DNA of 64,000 nucleotides from an uncultured Actinomycetes bacterium (GCA_937863385.1 CALMBW010000027.1:82329-146328); one strand, 5' to 3'; counted from the first letter of the stretch, positions 1 through 8,807 are shown. The notes: generated by a model from the letters alone, not told the origin. Program-made: numbers and translations.

Positions 1-427
1 GGACGATCGCCACGTCCGCCATACCCTCCACCAGGCCGGCCGTGGGGGTTTGTGATTGAACGAATCTGAGTTCTGACCCGGGGTTGATGACGCTCCACCG
101 CTGTTGAATGTCGACGGTGTGTCTTCCGAAAGCTCCCCACGCATATCCCACGCGAAGCTCGTTGGGAGATTCATCGGCCACCCGGTGGATCGCTGCGGTC
201 TCTTCTAGAACGCGCCGGGCATGGCCCACGATCCGTGCGCCGGTGGTGGTCAAAGAAAGTTGACGGGTGGTGCGCTCGACAAGAGGCGCGCCGACCGCCT
301 TCTCGAGAGCACTCACGGCTCGCGAGATGGACGCTTGAGAAGTCAACAGCACGGAGGCTGCCTTCGTGAAGCTGCCCTCGTCTACGACCGCCACGAAAGC
401 CCGCAGTTGCCGGAGTTCCAGTTCCAT
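1..427 (-). CDS. LysR-family transcriptional regulator (C-terminus cut by window)
   Basis: The minus-strand reading from ATG at 427 gives about 142 residues beginning MELELRQLRAFVAVVDEGSF, the typical LysR winged helix-turn-helix (residues 2-62), with the recognition-helix stretch TSQASISRAVSALEKAVG. The linker helix and the first strand of the effector-binding domain (NELRVGYAWG) follow before the window edge. It is transcribed divergently from an EamA exporter 70 bp away, the usual arrangement in which a LysR protein controls its neighbour and itself from the shared gap. The ligand is unknown. The call is secure; only the N-terminal half is present. Confidence 0.9.
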   Translation of the reverse strand, partial: MELELRQLRAFVAVVDEGSFTKAASVLLTSQASISRAVSALEKAVGAPLVERTTRQLSLTTTGARIVGHARRVLEETAAIHRVADESPNELRVGYAWGAFGRHTVDIQQRWSVINPGSELRFVQSQTPTAGLVEGMADVAIV

Positions 428-497
428 ACGGTTAGCGTATCAATCCTTACCATCTTCGCGCTTGACGTATAGGCCGATGAGGCAGACGTTAGGTGCC

Positions 498-1436
498 ATG
501 CAGAACGAGACTTCACCCACCGAAGGGCACGGAGGCGCATCCCTCGGCCGGCTGGCGACGATGGTGGGCAGTGGGATCAGCAACCAGGTTGGCGCCGCGG
601 CCGGGGCTCATGCCTTTAGCGCCATCGGCCCTGCCGGGGTCGTTGCCATGCGCCAGATAGTGGCCGCCGCGGTGCTGCTACCGATCGCTCGTCCCTGCAT
701 CCGAAAGATGACCTGGCCGCAATGGTGGCCCACGCTGCTGTTGGCGGTCGTGTTTGCAACGATGAACCTGACCCTGTACACAGCGATCGATCGGATCGGC
801 CTCGGCTTAGCCGTGACGCTTGAATTCCTCGGCCCCCTCGGCGTTGCCTTGTTCGGTTCACGCAGCCGGGTGCATCTCTTGGTTGCGATATCGGCGGCAG
901 CAGGCGTGTACGTGCTCGTCCTGCCGGGTCCTTCGAGCGACTACATCGGCATAGGGTTGGGACTGATAGCAGCAGCATGTTGGGCTGCCTACATCCTCTT
1001 GAATCGAACGCTCGGCGCTCGGCTCCCAGGTCTTCAGGCACCTGCGGTCGCGACTTCACTCTCGGCGCTGTTGTATCTCCCCATCATCGTTGCCTTGATC
1101 GCCCAGGGCCGGCTGTCGGGACTACCGCTGTTCTACGCGATCACCGCTGGCGTTCTTTCCTCGGTGGTTCCCTACGCCGCCGACCTGATCGTTCTAAGAC
1201 ACGTCCCACCTCGCCTCTTTGGAACCTTCATGAGCATGTATCCCGTGTGGGCCGCTCTGGCAGGTCTCCTCATGCTGGATCAGGTTCCAGCCCTGCATGT
1301 CTGGATCGGGATCGCGGTGATCGCTGCGTCCAACGTCGTCGCGGTCATCACCGCAGACCGAGGCGAGCCAGATGGTTCAACCGAAAGAGTTCCGTCACGC
1401 CACGCTCTTACCACCGCGGCGGCCGAAAGCTGCTGA
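498..1436 (+). CDS. EamA/DMT-family transporter (RhtA-like exporter)
   Basis: A 312-residue integral membrane protein with about ten hydrophobic helices arranged as two EamA repeats (roughly residues 20-150 and 165-295). The second repeat includes LGLIAAACWAAYILLNRTLG, typical of the RhtA-like amino-acid or metabolite exporters of the drug/metabolite transporter superfamily. ATG 498 is chosen because AGG lies just upstream and the hydrophobic core begins soon after; the frame stays open further upstream, but there it would overlap the divergent LysR gene. An in-frame ATG at 477 is possible. Substrate unknown; export of an amino acid or toxic metabolite under the neighbouring LysR regulator is inference. 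Confidence 0.88.
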   Translation: MQNETSPTEGHGGASLGRLATMVGSGISNQVGAAAGAHAFSAIGPAGVVAMRQIVAAAVLLPIARPCIRKMTWPQWWPTLLLAVVFATMNLTLYTAIDRIGLGLAVTLEFLGPLGVALFGSRSRVHLLVAISAAAGVYVLVLPGPSSDYIGIGLGLIAAACWAAYILLNRTLGARLPGLQAPAVATSLSALLYLPIIVALIAQGRLSGLPLFYAITAGVLSSVVPYAADLIVLRHVPPRLFGTFMSMYPVWAALAGLLMLDQVPALHVWIGIAVIAASNVVAVITADRGEPDGSTERVPSRHALTTAAAESC

Positions 1437-1608
1437 CACCGCTCCGCTCAGGGTCCTCTTCACCACGTCTGCGGGTGGGAGACCCCCATCCTTCCCGGTC
1501 GAATGACAGGATCCAGGATTAGAGGCATCTCACCCTGACTTCATCGGGGTCCCACATCCATCACTCACTCTGCTGGAGAGAGGACCACCTGGAGAGAGGG
1601 GTAATGGG

Positions 1609-2697
1609 ATGAGGTTCATTGAACTGCCTGCTGAGCGTCTTTGTCGTGCGAAGTCTGCCTACACCGTGCGCCATGTGCGAGTTGAAAGCCTGGCCGCTGT
1701 TCTGTCGGGGGACTACAGTCCCAAGGCGGGCGATCTTGTACTCGCCCGCGTCGACAGGCTCGGTCATCACAAGCGGCTTGAGCTTGCCGACGGCCGGAAA
1801 GCTCTGTTGTTTCCAGGCGACGAGATAGTGCTTGCCTACGCGAATCGCTACGCCCCGAACCAGTTCGAGGCGTTCGTGCCGGGCGATCTCGGACCTTGCG
1901 ACCTCGTAGCGGCTGGAGGCGTGGCGGCGAGGGTGAGTTGCCGACGTTCGGGGATCTCTGAACCGACGAAGCTGATCCCCATCGGTGTCCTCGCGGACAG
2001 AGAAGGGAGTCCGCTGAATCTCATGTCGTGGCGTCTCACGGAGCCTGTGCCATCGACCAATCGCCCCACGGCCTTCGCGGTGGTCGGCACGTCCATGGAT
2101 TCCGGCAAGACGACCGCCGCAGCGGGACTCATCCGAGGCCTGGTGAATGCGGGGCTCTCGGTCGGTGCGGCTAAGGTCACGGGAACCGGAGCAGGCGGCG
2201 ATCTGTGGATGTTCGCCGACGCAGGGGCGTCCCAAGTGCTTGACTTCACACATGCGGGCTACGCATCCACCTATCGCTGTTCACATGAAGAGGTGAAGGG
2301 GATATTCAAGGCTCTTACCGGCCACCTTGCCATGGCCGGCGTCGATGTGATGGTGGTCGAGGTAGCCGACGGAGTCTTTCAGGACGAGACCGCCGCTCTC
2401 CTCCAGGACCCCATGTTCGGCGAGCACATCGACGCCACGCTCTTTGCCTCAGGTGACGCGCTGGGAGCGGTCGCCGGAGTCGCTCATCTAAACGCCATCG
2501 GTATCGAGCCGGCGGCGGTCACGGGCCTGCTTACCGCATCCCCGTTGGCAGCACGTGAGGCGCGCCGAGCGCTTGGGGGCACACTCGTGATCGACGCCGC
2601 CGAGCTAGCCCACAGCCGGGTGGCTGAGCAGCTCTTAGGGATGGTGTTACCTGACAGGCGGCCTTCGGACCTGTCGGACTTCGTCCGATCCGCATGA
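1609..2697 (+). CDS. P-loop NTPase, BioD/DgcN (DUF1611)-like
   Basis: A 362-residue protein with a beta-rich N-terminal domain (about 1-145) and a C-terminal P-loop domain starting TAFAVVGTSMDSGKTTAAAG near residue 150. The Walker A motif GTSMDSGKT resembles BioD/MobB/DUF1611-type NTPases, which use ATP to activate or modify small molecules. A Walker-B-like strand (VDVMVVEVADG) lies near residue 250. A GA-rich stretch ends just before ATG 1609. Its stop overlaps the start of the ABC exporter gene by 4 bp (ATGA), so the two are probably translationally coupled. I do not recognise the exact family; a role preparing or sensing the exported molecule is speculation. Confidence 0.7.
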   Translation: MRFIELPAERLCRAKSAYTVRHVRVESLAAVLSGDYSPKAGDLVLARVDRLGHHKRLELADGRKALLFPGDEIVLAYANRYAPNQFEAFVPGDLGPCDLVAAGGVAARVSCRRSGISEPTKLIPIGVLADREGSPLNLMSWRLTEPVPSTNRPTAFAVVGTSMDSGKTTAAAGLIRGLVNAGLSVGAAKVTGTGAGGDLWMFADAGASQVLDFTHAGYASTYRCSHEEVKGIFKALTGHLAMAGVDVMVVEVADGVFQDETAALLQDPMFGEHIDATLFASGDALGAVAGVAHLNAIGIEPAAVTGLLTASPLAAREARRALGGTLVIDAAELAHSRVAEQLLGMVLPDRRPSDLSDFVRSA

Positions 2698-4367
2698 GCG
2701 ACCTCTCGATGCCGAGGGTCACGTCCGGCAGGCGAGGCAGGATCCTGGCCGGTCTGGTCGCAATAGGTTTCGGGCAAGCCGTCGCCGCGGTCACGCTCTC
2801 CCTGATCGTAGAGCGCGTCTTCTCAGACCTGCTCGTGGCCGGTGCTCGACCGGGAACGCTTGACCTGATCGTGGTCTACGGAGGTTTGGCCGCATCGGTG
2901 GTGGGACGCGCGTGGCTACGCGAGCGTGAACGTGTCGAGGCGGAACGCTTGGGCCAGCACTACGTCCACGAGGTGCGCCTGATGCTCTTCGACAAGCTCA
3001 CGTCGAGTTCTGCCCGGGTCCTCCAGAAGCATAGTCAGGGCGCTACAGCTCTACGTTTCATCGGCGATATCGCCGCGCTGCGCCGCTGGGTCAGCCTGGG
3101 ACTCGCCCGACTTGTCGTCGGGTCGACGTTGCTCATAGGCACGCTCGTCGCTCTTGTTCTCCTGGCCCCGCTGCTCGCCGGACTGGTCACTTTCGTGATC
3201 GTCCTTGCCGGGGCAGGGGCACTGATGGTAGGCCGCGGGCTGCGGGAATCGGCCAGGGACGCGCGCAGGTGCCAATCGCGCCTTGCCGCGAATGTCAACG
3301 AGAAGATCGGCGCAGTTGCCGTCATTCAAGCGTTCGGTCAAGGGGAACGAGAGCGTAAGCGCGTGACCAAACAGTCAGGACGCCTCCGCCAGGCAATGGT
3401 TGAGCGCGCCCGCCTCGCGGGACGCTTGCAAGCCATCACCGAGGGCGCCTCGGGGGTCGCGGTGGCAGTGGTTGTTATCGCGGGCATGACCGGGCGGAGC
3501 GACCCCGGAACGGTGGCGGCGGCGATGGCAATCGTGGTTGTACTGGTGGGTCCCTTGCGCGATCTGGGCCGAGTGCAGGAGTACTGGCACAACGCGCGTG
3601 TCAGCCGCGAGAAGATCGAGGAGTTCCTATCGCGGCCCACTCGATTGGCGGTGATCGAGGATTCTCCGAAACTAGCCTTGCGTGAGGGCCGCCTTGAGTT
3701 CGACCAGGTGGGCCTTGAGGACGTCTTAACCGACTTCAGCGCGACCGCTGAAGCTGGTCAGGTCGTAGCAGTGGTCGGTCCCAATGGAGCGGGCAAGACG
3801 ACTCTGCTGTCCCTAACGGCACGCCTGATCGACCCCGACCGGGGTCGCATCTTGTACGACGACCAGGATCTCCTGAAATTCGACGCCACTGAGGCGCGAC
3901 GGATCCTCGGCCTGGTGGGCCCCGATCTCCCCTTGCTGCGAGGATCGGTCAGGCGGAACCTTCTCTACCGGTGGCCCGACGCTCCGCCGGAAGAGATCGA
4001 GAGGGTGGTCGCCCTATGCGAACTCGACGCGATGATCGACGCGTTGCCCGAGGGGATGGATACAAGGATCGCAGAGGGCGGGATGGGACTCTCTGCGGGT
4101 CAGCGCCAGCGCCTCGCTCTCGCGCGCAGCCTGGTCGGCGCGCCCCCCGTGCTCCTCCTCGATGAGGCTGATGCGAATCTCGACCCTCTGACCGCTCAGG
4201 TGGTAGATCGTGTGCTGGAGCAGCACACGGGGATCGTGCTCATGGTCACCCATCGAAGGGAACGGATAGAAACAGCCGACGTCGTGTGGCACCTACGGGA
4301 TGGTCGCCTCGTCGAGGTGGGCTCGCCGCCCTCGCGTGCGAGAATCGAATGGTCATCGGGGGCGTAG
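2694..4367 (+). CDS. ABC transporter, fused permease and ATP-binding protein
   Basis: A 557-residue half-transporter of the exporter type. The membrane domain covers about residues 15-300 and the nucleotide-binding domain about 325-550. Walker A GPNGAGKTT is at 362-370, the signature appears as LSAGQRQRLALARS near 466, and Walker B is VLLLDEAD. The fold resembles CydC/MsbA-like exporters that dimerise. It starts inside the stop codon of the upstream P-loop NTPase gene. Its own stop TAG at 4365-4367 lies inside the tRNA-Met gene starting at 4358, so the last residues (SSGA) are encoded by the tRNA acceptor-stem sequence. Substrate unknown. Confidence 0.9.
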   Translation: MSDLSMPRVTSGRRGRILAGLVAIGFGQAVAAVTLSLIVERVFSDLLVAGARPGTLDLIVVYGGLAASVVGRAWLRERERVEAERLGQHYVHEVRLMLFDKLTSSSARVLQKHSQGATALRFIGDIAALRRWVSLGLARLVVGSTLLIGTLVALVLLAPLLAGLVTFVIVLAGAGALMVGRGLRESARDARRCQSRLAANVNEKIGAVAVIQAFGQGERERKRVTKQSGRLRQAMVERARLAGRLQAITEGASGVAVAVVVIAGMTGRSDPGTVAAAMAIVVVLVGPLRDLGRVQEYWHNARVSREKIEEFLSRPTRLAVIEDSPKLALREGRLEFDQVGLEDVLTDFSATAEAGQVVAVVGPNGAGKTTLLSLTARLIDPDRGRILYDDQDLLKFDATEARRILGLVGPDLPLLRGSVRRNLLYRWPDAPPEEIERVVALCELDAMIDALPEGMDTRIAEGGMGLSAGQRQRLALARSLVGAPPVLLLDEADANLDPLTAQVVDRVLEQHTGIVLMVTHRRERIETADVVWHLRDGRLVEVGSPPSRARIEWSSGA

Positions 4368-4431
4368 CTCAGTTGGTCAGAGCGGCGGACTCATAATCCG
4401 TTGGTCGCAGGTTCGAGCCCTGCCGCCCCCA
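4358..4431 (+). tRNA. tRNA-Met (CAT), elongator type
   Basis: A 74-nt cloverleaf folds cleanly: acceptor GGGGGCG/CGCCCCC with discriminator A, D stem GCTC/GAGC, anticodon stem GCGGA/TCCGT (one G-U), loop CTCATAA with anticodon CAT at 4392-4394, and T stem GCAGG/CCTGC with TTCGAGC loop. The perfect G1-C72 pair argues against initiator tRNA. A lysidine-modified Ile2 tRNA also reads CAT, but the anticodon-arm and variable-loop sequence look like actinobacterial elongator Met. CCA is not encoded. The first ten bases overlap the ABC exporter coding region. Confidence 0.93.
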
Positions 4432-4501
4432 CTTCACAAAAAATAAACATACGTTTCGCGATCACTGAGTGACCGGCCCTCTCCGAGGCACGAGGAGACG
4501 A

Positions 4502-4951
4502 ATGAAACTGGGAAGCCGAAGTTTCGGCGCAGCATGGAGGAGCTATCGGACGGGAGCGGGACCATGGTCGCTCAACGTGCGACCGGACGTTTCCGATGAA
4601 GCGACCCTGCTTGTGGCCTATTCCTGCCAGAAATGCGCCGCCGTCGGGCGTTGGTTCGAGGAAAGAGATCCGGTCGGCTTGAAGATCGCGCCAGCGGAAG
4701 ACTCACCAGACCCTGCACTTCGTCGCGCGACCTACCCGGCCCATGGCGAACCGTCGCGGGGTGTTGTTGCGATCGGGCACGCTCTTGCACATATCCACAT
4801 CGGCTGGTTCATCGTTGGCTGGGTCCTAGCTCTGCCGGTCGTTTCACACCTCGCTCAACTCATGGTCGATCTGTTCGGTCCCCGGCCTCGTCAGGTGGCG
4901 GGACTCCCCTACGACGAATGCGCACTCGACCCTCCAACGAAGAAACGCTGA
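4502..4951 (+). CDS. DCC-type (DUF393-like) thiol-disulfide protein with membrane segment
   Basis: A 149-residue protein. Residues 34-62 contain LLVAYSCQKCAAVGRWFEER, matching the DCC thioredoxin-like family in which a CxxC pair (here C42 and C45) follows the first strand and a helix ending in xRDxxG continues. The C-terminal part has one hydrophobic segment (about 97-125). ATG 4502 is preceded by GAGGAG at a good spacing. It stands alone between tRNA-Met and nhaA. A thiol-disulfide exchange role is inferred from the family; the usual DGDC start of the motif is replaced by AYSC, so activity is less certain. Confidence 0.6.
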   Translation: MKLGSRSFGAAWRSYRTGAGPWSLNVRPDVSDEATLLVAYSCQKCAAVGRWFEERDPVGLKIAPAEDSPDPALRRATYPAHGEPSRGVVAIGHALAHIHIGWFIVGWVLALPVVSHLAQLMVDLFGPRPRQVAGLPYDECALDPPTKKR

Positions 4952-5202
4952 CGGTCGCTTTCTACCCTGGCGTATCACGGTAAGCACGCGCGCCTGCCAG
5001 AGCCCTTGAGGTTGGTGATGTTCAGAGCAACCACAGGCGTTTCTATCGACCCCGGCGCGATCAAGCAGGTTGCGGGGATCACCGGGGTCGGTGCAACGCG
5101 AGGCCCGATGGGGAAACCGCTTATCCTTTGTGTTTGGTGTGCCGGGAAGCCTGGTCGGCGTTGTTGTGACGTATCCAAGAACGCAACGACCAAGGAGCAT
5201 GC
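4952..5202 (+). promoter_or_regulatory. Long nhaA leader with a 9-bp inverted repeat (candidate structured RNA)
   Basis: The 251 bases before nhaA hold no convincing gene. CGACCCCGG at 5047-5055 pairs perfectly with CCGGGGTCG at 5082-5090 around a 26-nt loop, inside which GATC/GATC could extend the fold. A segment with GGGGAAACC follows at about 5110. AAGGAG at 5192-5197 is the nhaA ribosome-binding site. Some nhaA genes elsewhere are controlled by ion-sensing riboswitches, but I could not match this sequence to a known class, so only a structured leader is proposed. Confidence 0.3.
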
Positions 5203-6477
5203 TTGAAGAAGCGTCCGGCCTGGCTCGATCCTCGCTCTCCCATCGTCAAGCGCGTAGCGCGCCCCGTGCTCGATTTCCTCGACACCGAGGTTGGCGGCGG
5301 GATCGTTCTGGTTGTCGCCACGGTCGTCGCGATGCTGTGGGCCAACTCTCCTTGGAGCGATTCCTACTTCGACCTATGGGAGCAGGTCGGTACCGCGGGC
5401 ATCGGTAGCTTCGACCTATCGCTGGATCTGCGCCATTGGATCAACGACGGATTGATGACGCTGTTCTTTTTCGTGGTGGCGATGGAGATCAAACGAGAGC
5501 TGGTCGATGGAGAGCTCAGCGACCCCAAGAAAGCCGCGCTCCCCGCCCTCGCCGCGGTGGGCGGCATGGTCGCTCCAGCGCTGATCTATCTCGCATTCGC
5601 TTCCGGAGAAACGACAGGACGTGGGTGGGGCATCCCGATAGCTACGGACATCGCTTTCGCGGTCGGGGTTCTGGCGTTGATAGCACGCAACGCACCTCCT
5701 GCCATCCGCGTCTTCCTGCTTACGTTGGCGATCGTCGACGACATCGGAGCTATCTTGGTGATCGCGATCTTCTATTCGAACTCGCTCTCGCCGACTGCTC
5801 TTGCGATCTCTTTGGTTTCACTTGGGATCATCGTTGTCGCACGCCAAGCGGGAGTGAGGCCCATCTCGGTCTACGTGGCCCTAGGAACCGCGTGCTGGGT
5901 AGCGATGGTGGAATCGGGTATCCACCCGACGATCAGTGGCGTAGCCGTTGGTCTTCTTACTCCGGCCCGCCCTCTGCGTGATGAGGACGAGCCTCTCACC
6001 GTGAGACTCACGGACAGGCTTCACCCCTACACGAGCTTCATCGTCGTCCCGCTCTTTGCGCTGGCGAACGCCGGGATCCGCCTGAGCCCCAGCGACATCC
6101 CGGATGCTTTGACATCAAAGGTTGGCGTGGCAGTGGCAGCCGGACTGGTGGTGGGCAAGGTCGCCGGAGTTACCGGCGCGAGCTTCATCGCCGTTAAGTC
6201 CGGTCTCGCTACGCTTCCGGGCGGCATCGGCTTCAAGGACATCGCATCGGTCAGTGCTCTAGCCGGGATCGGATTCACCGTTTCTATCTTCATCACCAAT
6301 CTCGCGTTCGAGAACGAAGCTCTGCAAACGCAGGCGAAGGTCGGCATCATCGCTGCCTCGATCTGCGCAGCGGCTATCGGTACTGGGTTGGCCAAGTGGG
6401 GACCTAACCTGGGCGAAACCAGCGCCCCCGACGATCAGGGAGACCGAGGCCAACCCATCGAACCCGGGGCAAGATAG
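5203..6477 (+). CDS. nhaA: Na+/H+ antiporter NhaA
   Basis: A 424-residue inner-membrane antiporter that exports Na+ (and Li+) in exchange for H+. About eleven to twelve hydrophobic helices are visible. Family signatures include GWGIPIATDIAFAVGVLAL around D149 and LAIVDDIGAILVIAIFY with the paired ion-binding aspartates D179-D180, plus GIHPTISGVAVGLL. TTG at 5203 is the start because AAGGAG lies five bases upstream and the nearby ATG at 5199 reads straight into a stop. The C-terminal tail is hydrophilic. It is preceded by an unusually long leader and followed 5 bp later by a methyltransferase gene. Confidence 0.95.
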   Translation: MKKRPAWLDPRSPIVKRVARPVLDFLDTEVGGGIVLVVATVVAMLWANSPWSDSYFDLWEQVGTAGIGSFDLSLDLRHWINDGLMTLFFFVVAMEIKRELVDGELSDPKKAALPALAAVGGMVAPALIYLAFASGETTGRGWGIPIATDIAFAVGVLALIARNAPPAIRVFLLTLAIVDDIGAILVIAIFYSNSLSPTALAISLVSLGIIVVARQAGVRPISVYVALGTACWVAMVESGIHPTISGVAVGLLTPARPLRDEDEPLTVRLTDRLHPYTSFIVVPLFALANAGIRLSPSDIPDALTSKVGVAVAAGLVVGKVAGVTGASFIAVKSGLATLPGGIGFKDIASVSALAGIGFTVSIFITNLAFENEALQTQAKVGIIAASICAAAIGTGLAKWGPNLGETSAPDDQGDRGQPIEPGAR

Positions 6478-6482
6478 CCCGC

Positions 6483-7100
6483 ATGGATACACGGCTGCTC
6501 CGAGTTGCGTCGGAAACGAAAGGCTTCATGCCGAAAGACGAAGGTGTGGCGCTCTACGAAGCCGCGATCCAAGCACCACCTGGTTCGATGCTGGAGATCG
6601 GCAGCTACTGCGGGCGTTCGACGGTGTTCCTCGGTGCGGCCGCGAGAGAGAAGGGCGACCGCCTCTACACACTCGACCACCACAGCGGGTCGGAGGAGCA
6701 TCAACCGGGCGAGGGTTACCACGACCCCGGCGTCCTCGATCCCGTGACCGGCCGGGTCAACACCCTTCCCCATCTGATCGAGACGCTGCGCCGGTCGGAT
6801 CTAGAGCCTTGGGTCACGGTGCTCGGTGGGCGGTCGCACGTCATCGCCTCACTCTGGACCGAGCCTCTGTCCCTGCTCTTCATCGACGGTGGTCACGCTA
6901 CCGAAACGGCCCACGGCGATCTCGATGGGTGGAGTCAACATCTCGTGCCGGGCGGGCACCTGGCCATCCACGATGTTTTTCCAGATCCGGCAGCGGGAGG
7001 CCGTCCGCCGTTCGAGATCTACCGGCGGGCTCTTGACTCCGGACGTTTCGAAGAAGTCTCGGCAACCGGTAGCTTGAGGGTGCTCGCTAGGGTTCGATAG
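6483..7100 (+). CDS. Class I SAM-dependent methyltransferase (Methyltransf_24-like)
   Basis: A 205-residue protein with a Rossmann-fold SAM site: motif I is MLEIGSYCGRSTVFLG (about residues 36-51), the acidic residue ending strand 2 sits in LYTLDHHSG, and LLFIDGGHATE (about 139-149) carries the metal- or substrate-side DGGH motif. This matches the class I enzymes often linked to glycan or natural-product loci. It starts 5 bp after nhaA, but its function more likely belongs with the convergent glycosyltransferase/methyltransferase group on the right: its last 14 bases overlap the end of the prenyltransferase-like gene on the other strand. Substrate unknown. Confidence 0.85.
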   Translation: MDTRLLRVASETKGFMPKDEGVALYEAAIQAPPGSMLEIGSYCGRSTVFLGAAAREKGDRLYTLDHHSGSEEHQPGEGYHDPGVLDPVTGRVNTLPHLIETLRRSDLEPWVTVLGGRSHVIASLWTEPLSLLFIDGGHATETAHGDLDGWSQHLVPGGHLAIHDVFPDPAAGGRPPFEIYRRALDSGRFEEVSATGSLRVLARVR

Positions 7101-8106
7101 CCGAAGCGTCCATCGGAGCGACCGGCGCAAGCGTCGAACCATCGAATAGCCCCCTGGTCACTCCTCCGGCTAGCGCATCGGCAAGCAGCAACACCGAGCC
7201 TGCGCTCCAAGTCGTCTTCTCGTCCGGCCAGATCTCGGTTCCCGGATGATTCGCGCCGGTCCAGTACAGGCCATCTGTATCGCGCAGATGCTGGATCCAT
7301 TCGAAGAGGGTGGCTGCAGGCCGAACCTCGCCGATGCCCAGATAAGCTAGGCCGAGCTCGCAGGTTTCCCCTGTGGTGACCCATGTGCGGTCGTCCGTGC
7401 AGAGCGCGCCTCTGCCCTCCACCACGAAACGCCGCCAGCAGGTCTCCAGATCATCGGCTGCGATGTCCCCCCGGACGGCCAGACCCAGAACCGGGTAGTA
7501 GCTATCCATCGCGTAGCGATCCTTGCGCATGAATGCATCAGCACGCTCGATCGCTCTTCGCATGTCCGAAAGCGAGAGCTCCCAATCGGGACGCGTAACC
7601 TCCATGCGAGCGGCGATCGACAGCGCGCACCACAGAGAGAGGTGGATGCAAGAGGTCGAGGTGAGCAGAGCATCGGGCCACAACCTGCCGCTGGCGTCAC
7701 GAGCCCATGCGACCGCTCCGGTGGCCAGCTGCATGTCGAGCACCGTATCGATGGCACTCTCCACGCACGGCCACATGGACGCTAGCCAGCCATCGTCCGA
7801 AGTGCTCAGGAAATGGTGCCAAACGCCCGTGGCGACGTAAGCGCAGAAATTCGCATCTACCGAGGCGTCGACGACGCCGTTCCGATCGACAGCCGCCGGC
7901 CACGACCCGTCCGCTGTCTGAACCAGTCGCAGCCACTCGTAAGCAGAGCGCGCCTGGTGGTGGAAACCAGTCGCGTCCAGACCCATGGCAGCCTCCACGT
8001 GATTCCAAGTGTCAACATGACGTCCCGGCCCCCACGGGATCGCTCCGTCGGGCGATTGGATCGCAGCTATCCCGCGGGCCGTCAGAGAAAGCTGTTCGTT
8101 GTTCAT
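7087..8106 (-). CDS. Prenyltransferase/squalene-cyclase-fold protein
   Basis: A 339-residue soluble protein of alpha/alpha-barrel type. Repeats such as IQSPDGAIPWGPG and VQTADGSWPAA resemble the QW-like repeats of squalene cyclases, prenyltransferases and related alpha-toroid proteins. No cyclase DxDD motif is evident, so it may instead bind or modify a glycan or lipid. ATG 8106 is chosen because it overlaps the stop of the upstream methyltransferase gene (ATGA); the open frame further upstream lies entirely over that gene. It is the last gene of a three-gene operon (glycosyltransferase, methyltransferase, this protein). Function unknown. Confidence 0.72.
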   Translation of the reverse strand: MNNEQLSLTARGIAAIQSPDGAIPWGPGRHVDTWNHVEAAMGLDATGFHHQARSAYEWLRLVQTADGSWPAAVDRNGVVDASVDANFCAYVATGVWHHFLSTSDDGWLASMWPCVESAIDTVLDMQLATGAVAWARDASGRLWPDALLTSTSCIHLSLWCALSIAARMEVTRPDWELSLSDMRRAIERADAFMRKDRYAMDSYYPVLGLAVRGDIAADDLETCWRRFVVEGRGALCTDDRTWVTTGETCELGLAYLGIGEVRPAATLFEWIQHLRDTDGLYWTGANHPGTEIWPDEKTTWSAGSVLLLADALAGGVTRGLFDGSTLAPVAPMDASAIEP

Positions 8107-8807
8107 ACGCTCTGCTTGCGGAGGTAGAGAACGAGACTCTTGCCCATGGCCACGTTCATCAACGACTCCCCAGCCCGCACCAACGGATGCGCTCGCTCGA
8201 TATCCCAAACCAAAAACCGGTGGTACCAAGAAACCGGTGGGCGCTTGGCATCCAGATCGACAGCGCAGCGCAACCACCAGAAGGCGGAGTGCAACGCATG
8301 AGCGTGATGGGTGTCGAACCACTTCAACCCGGCATCTTCAGCGCGTTCCATCAACTGGGAACGCCGGTAGATCCGGACGTGACCGCCATCGTTCGAGTGA
8401 TACTCCTTCGACAGGGCCCAACACACGGCTTCGGGCCAGAAGCGCGGAACGCTCGCTGCTATGACGCCGCCGGGACGCGTCACACGTGCGATCTCGCGCA
8501 ACGCCTGTTCGTCGTTCGGGATGTGCTCGAGAACCTCCGATGCGATCACGTGGTCGAACGAGCCGTCGGCGAATGGCAGCGTCAAAGCGTCGGCGACGAC
8601 GGCTGCTCCCCTGCCGACATCTTCTTCGATAGCGACGGCAACCATCATGTGGGCGGTGTCCTTCAGAACGACATCATCCAGATCGACGGCGACGACATAC
8701 GCCCCCCTTCGTTGGAGTTCGTATGAATGGCGTCCGGTTCCCGCTCCGAGGTCCAGCACCCTGTCACCGGGAGCGACCCTCATCCGGTCAAGGTCAACCG
8801 TCAGCAC
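8103..8807 (-). CDS. Class I SAM-dependent methyltransferase
   Basis: A 234-residue enzyme of the Methyltransf_11/UbiE type. Motif I VLDLGAGTGRHSYEL is at about residues 18-32, the acidic loop VAVDLDD follows near 40, FDHVIASEVLEHIPNDEQAL is motif II/III near 84-103, and TRPGGVIAASVP is the post-motif strand. It is the middle gene of the triplet: it overlaps the glycosyltransferase gene by 7 bp and the prenyltransferase-like gene by 4 bp. Methylation of a sugar or lipid-linked glycan made by the neighbouring glycosyltransferase is a reasonable inference; the acceptor is not known. Confidence 0.87.
   Translation of the reverse strand: MLTVDLDRMRVAPGDRVLDLGAGTGRHSYELQRRGAYVVAVDLDDVVLKDTAHMMVAVAIEEDVGRGAAVVADALTLPFADGSFDHVIASEVLEHIPNDEQALREIARVTRPGGVIAASVPRFWPEAVCWALSKEYHSNDGGHVRIYRRSQLMERAEDAGLKWFDTHHAHALHSAFWWLRCAVDLDAKRPPVSWYHRFLVWDIERAHPLVRAGESLMNVAMGKSLVLYLRKQSV

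Noticed and set aside
7707..8726. A 339-codon plus-strand open frame
   Set aside because: It lies antisense over the prenyltransferase-like and methyltransferase genes, which have clear motifs; its translation is arginine/proline-rich without any domain.
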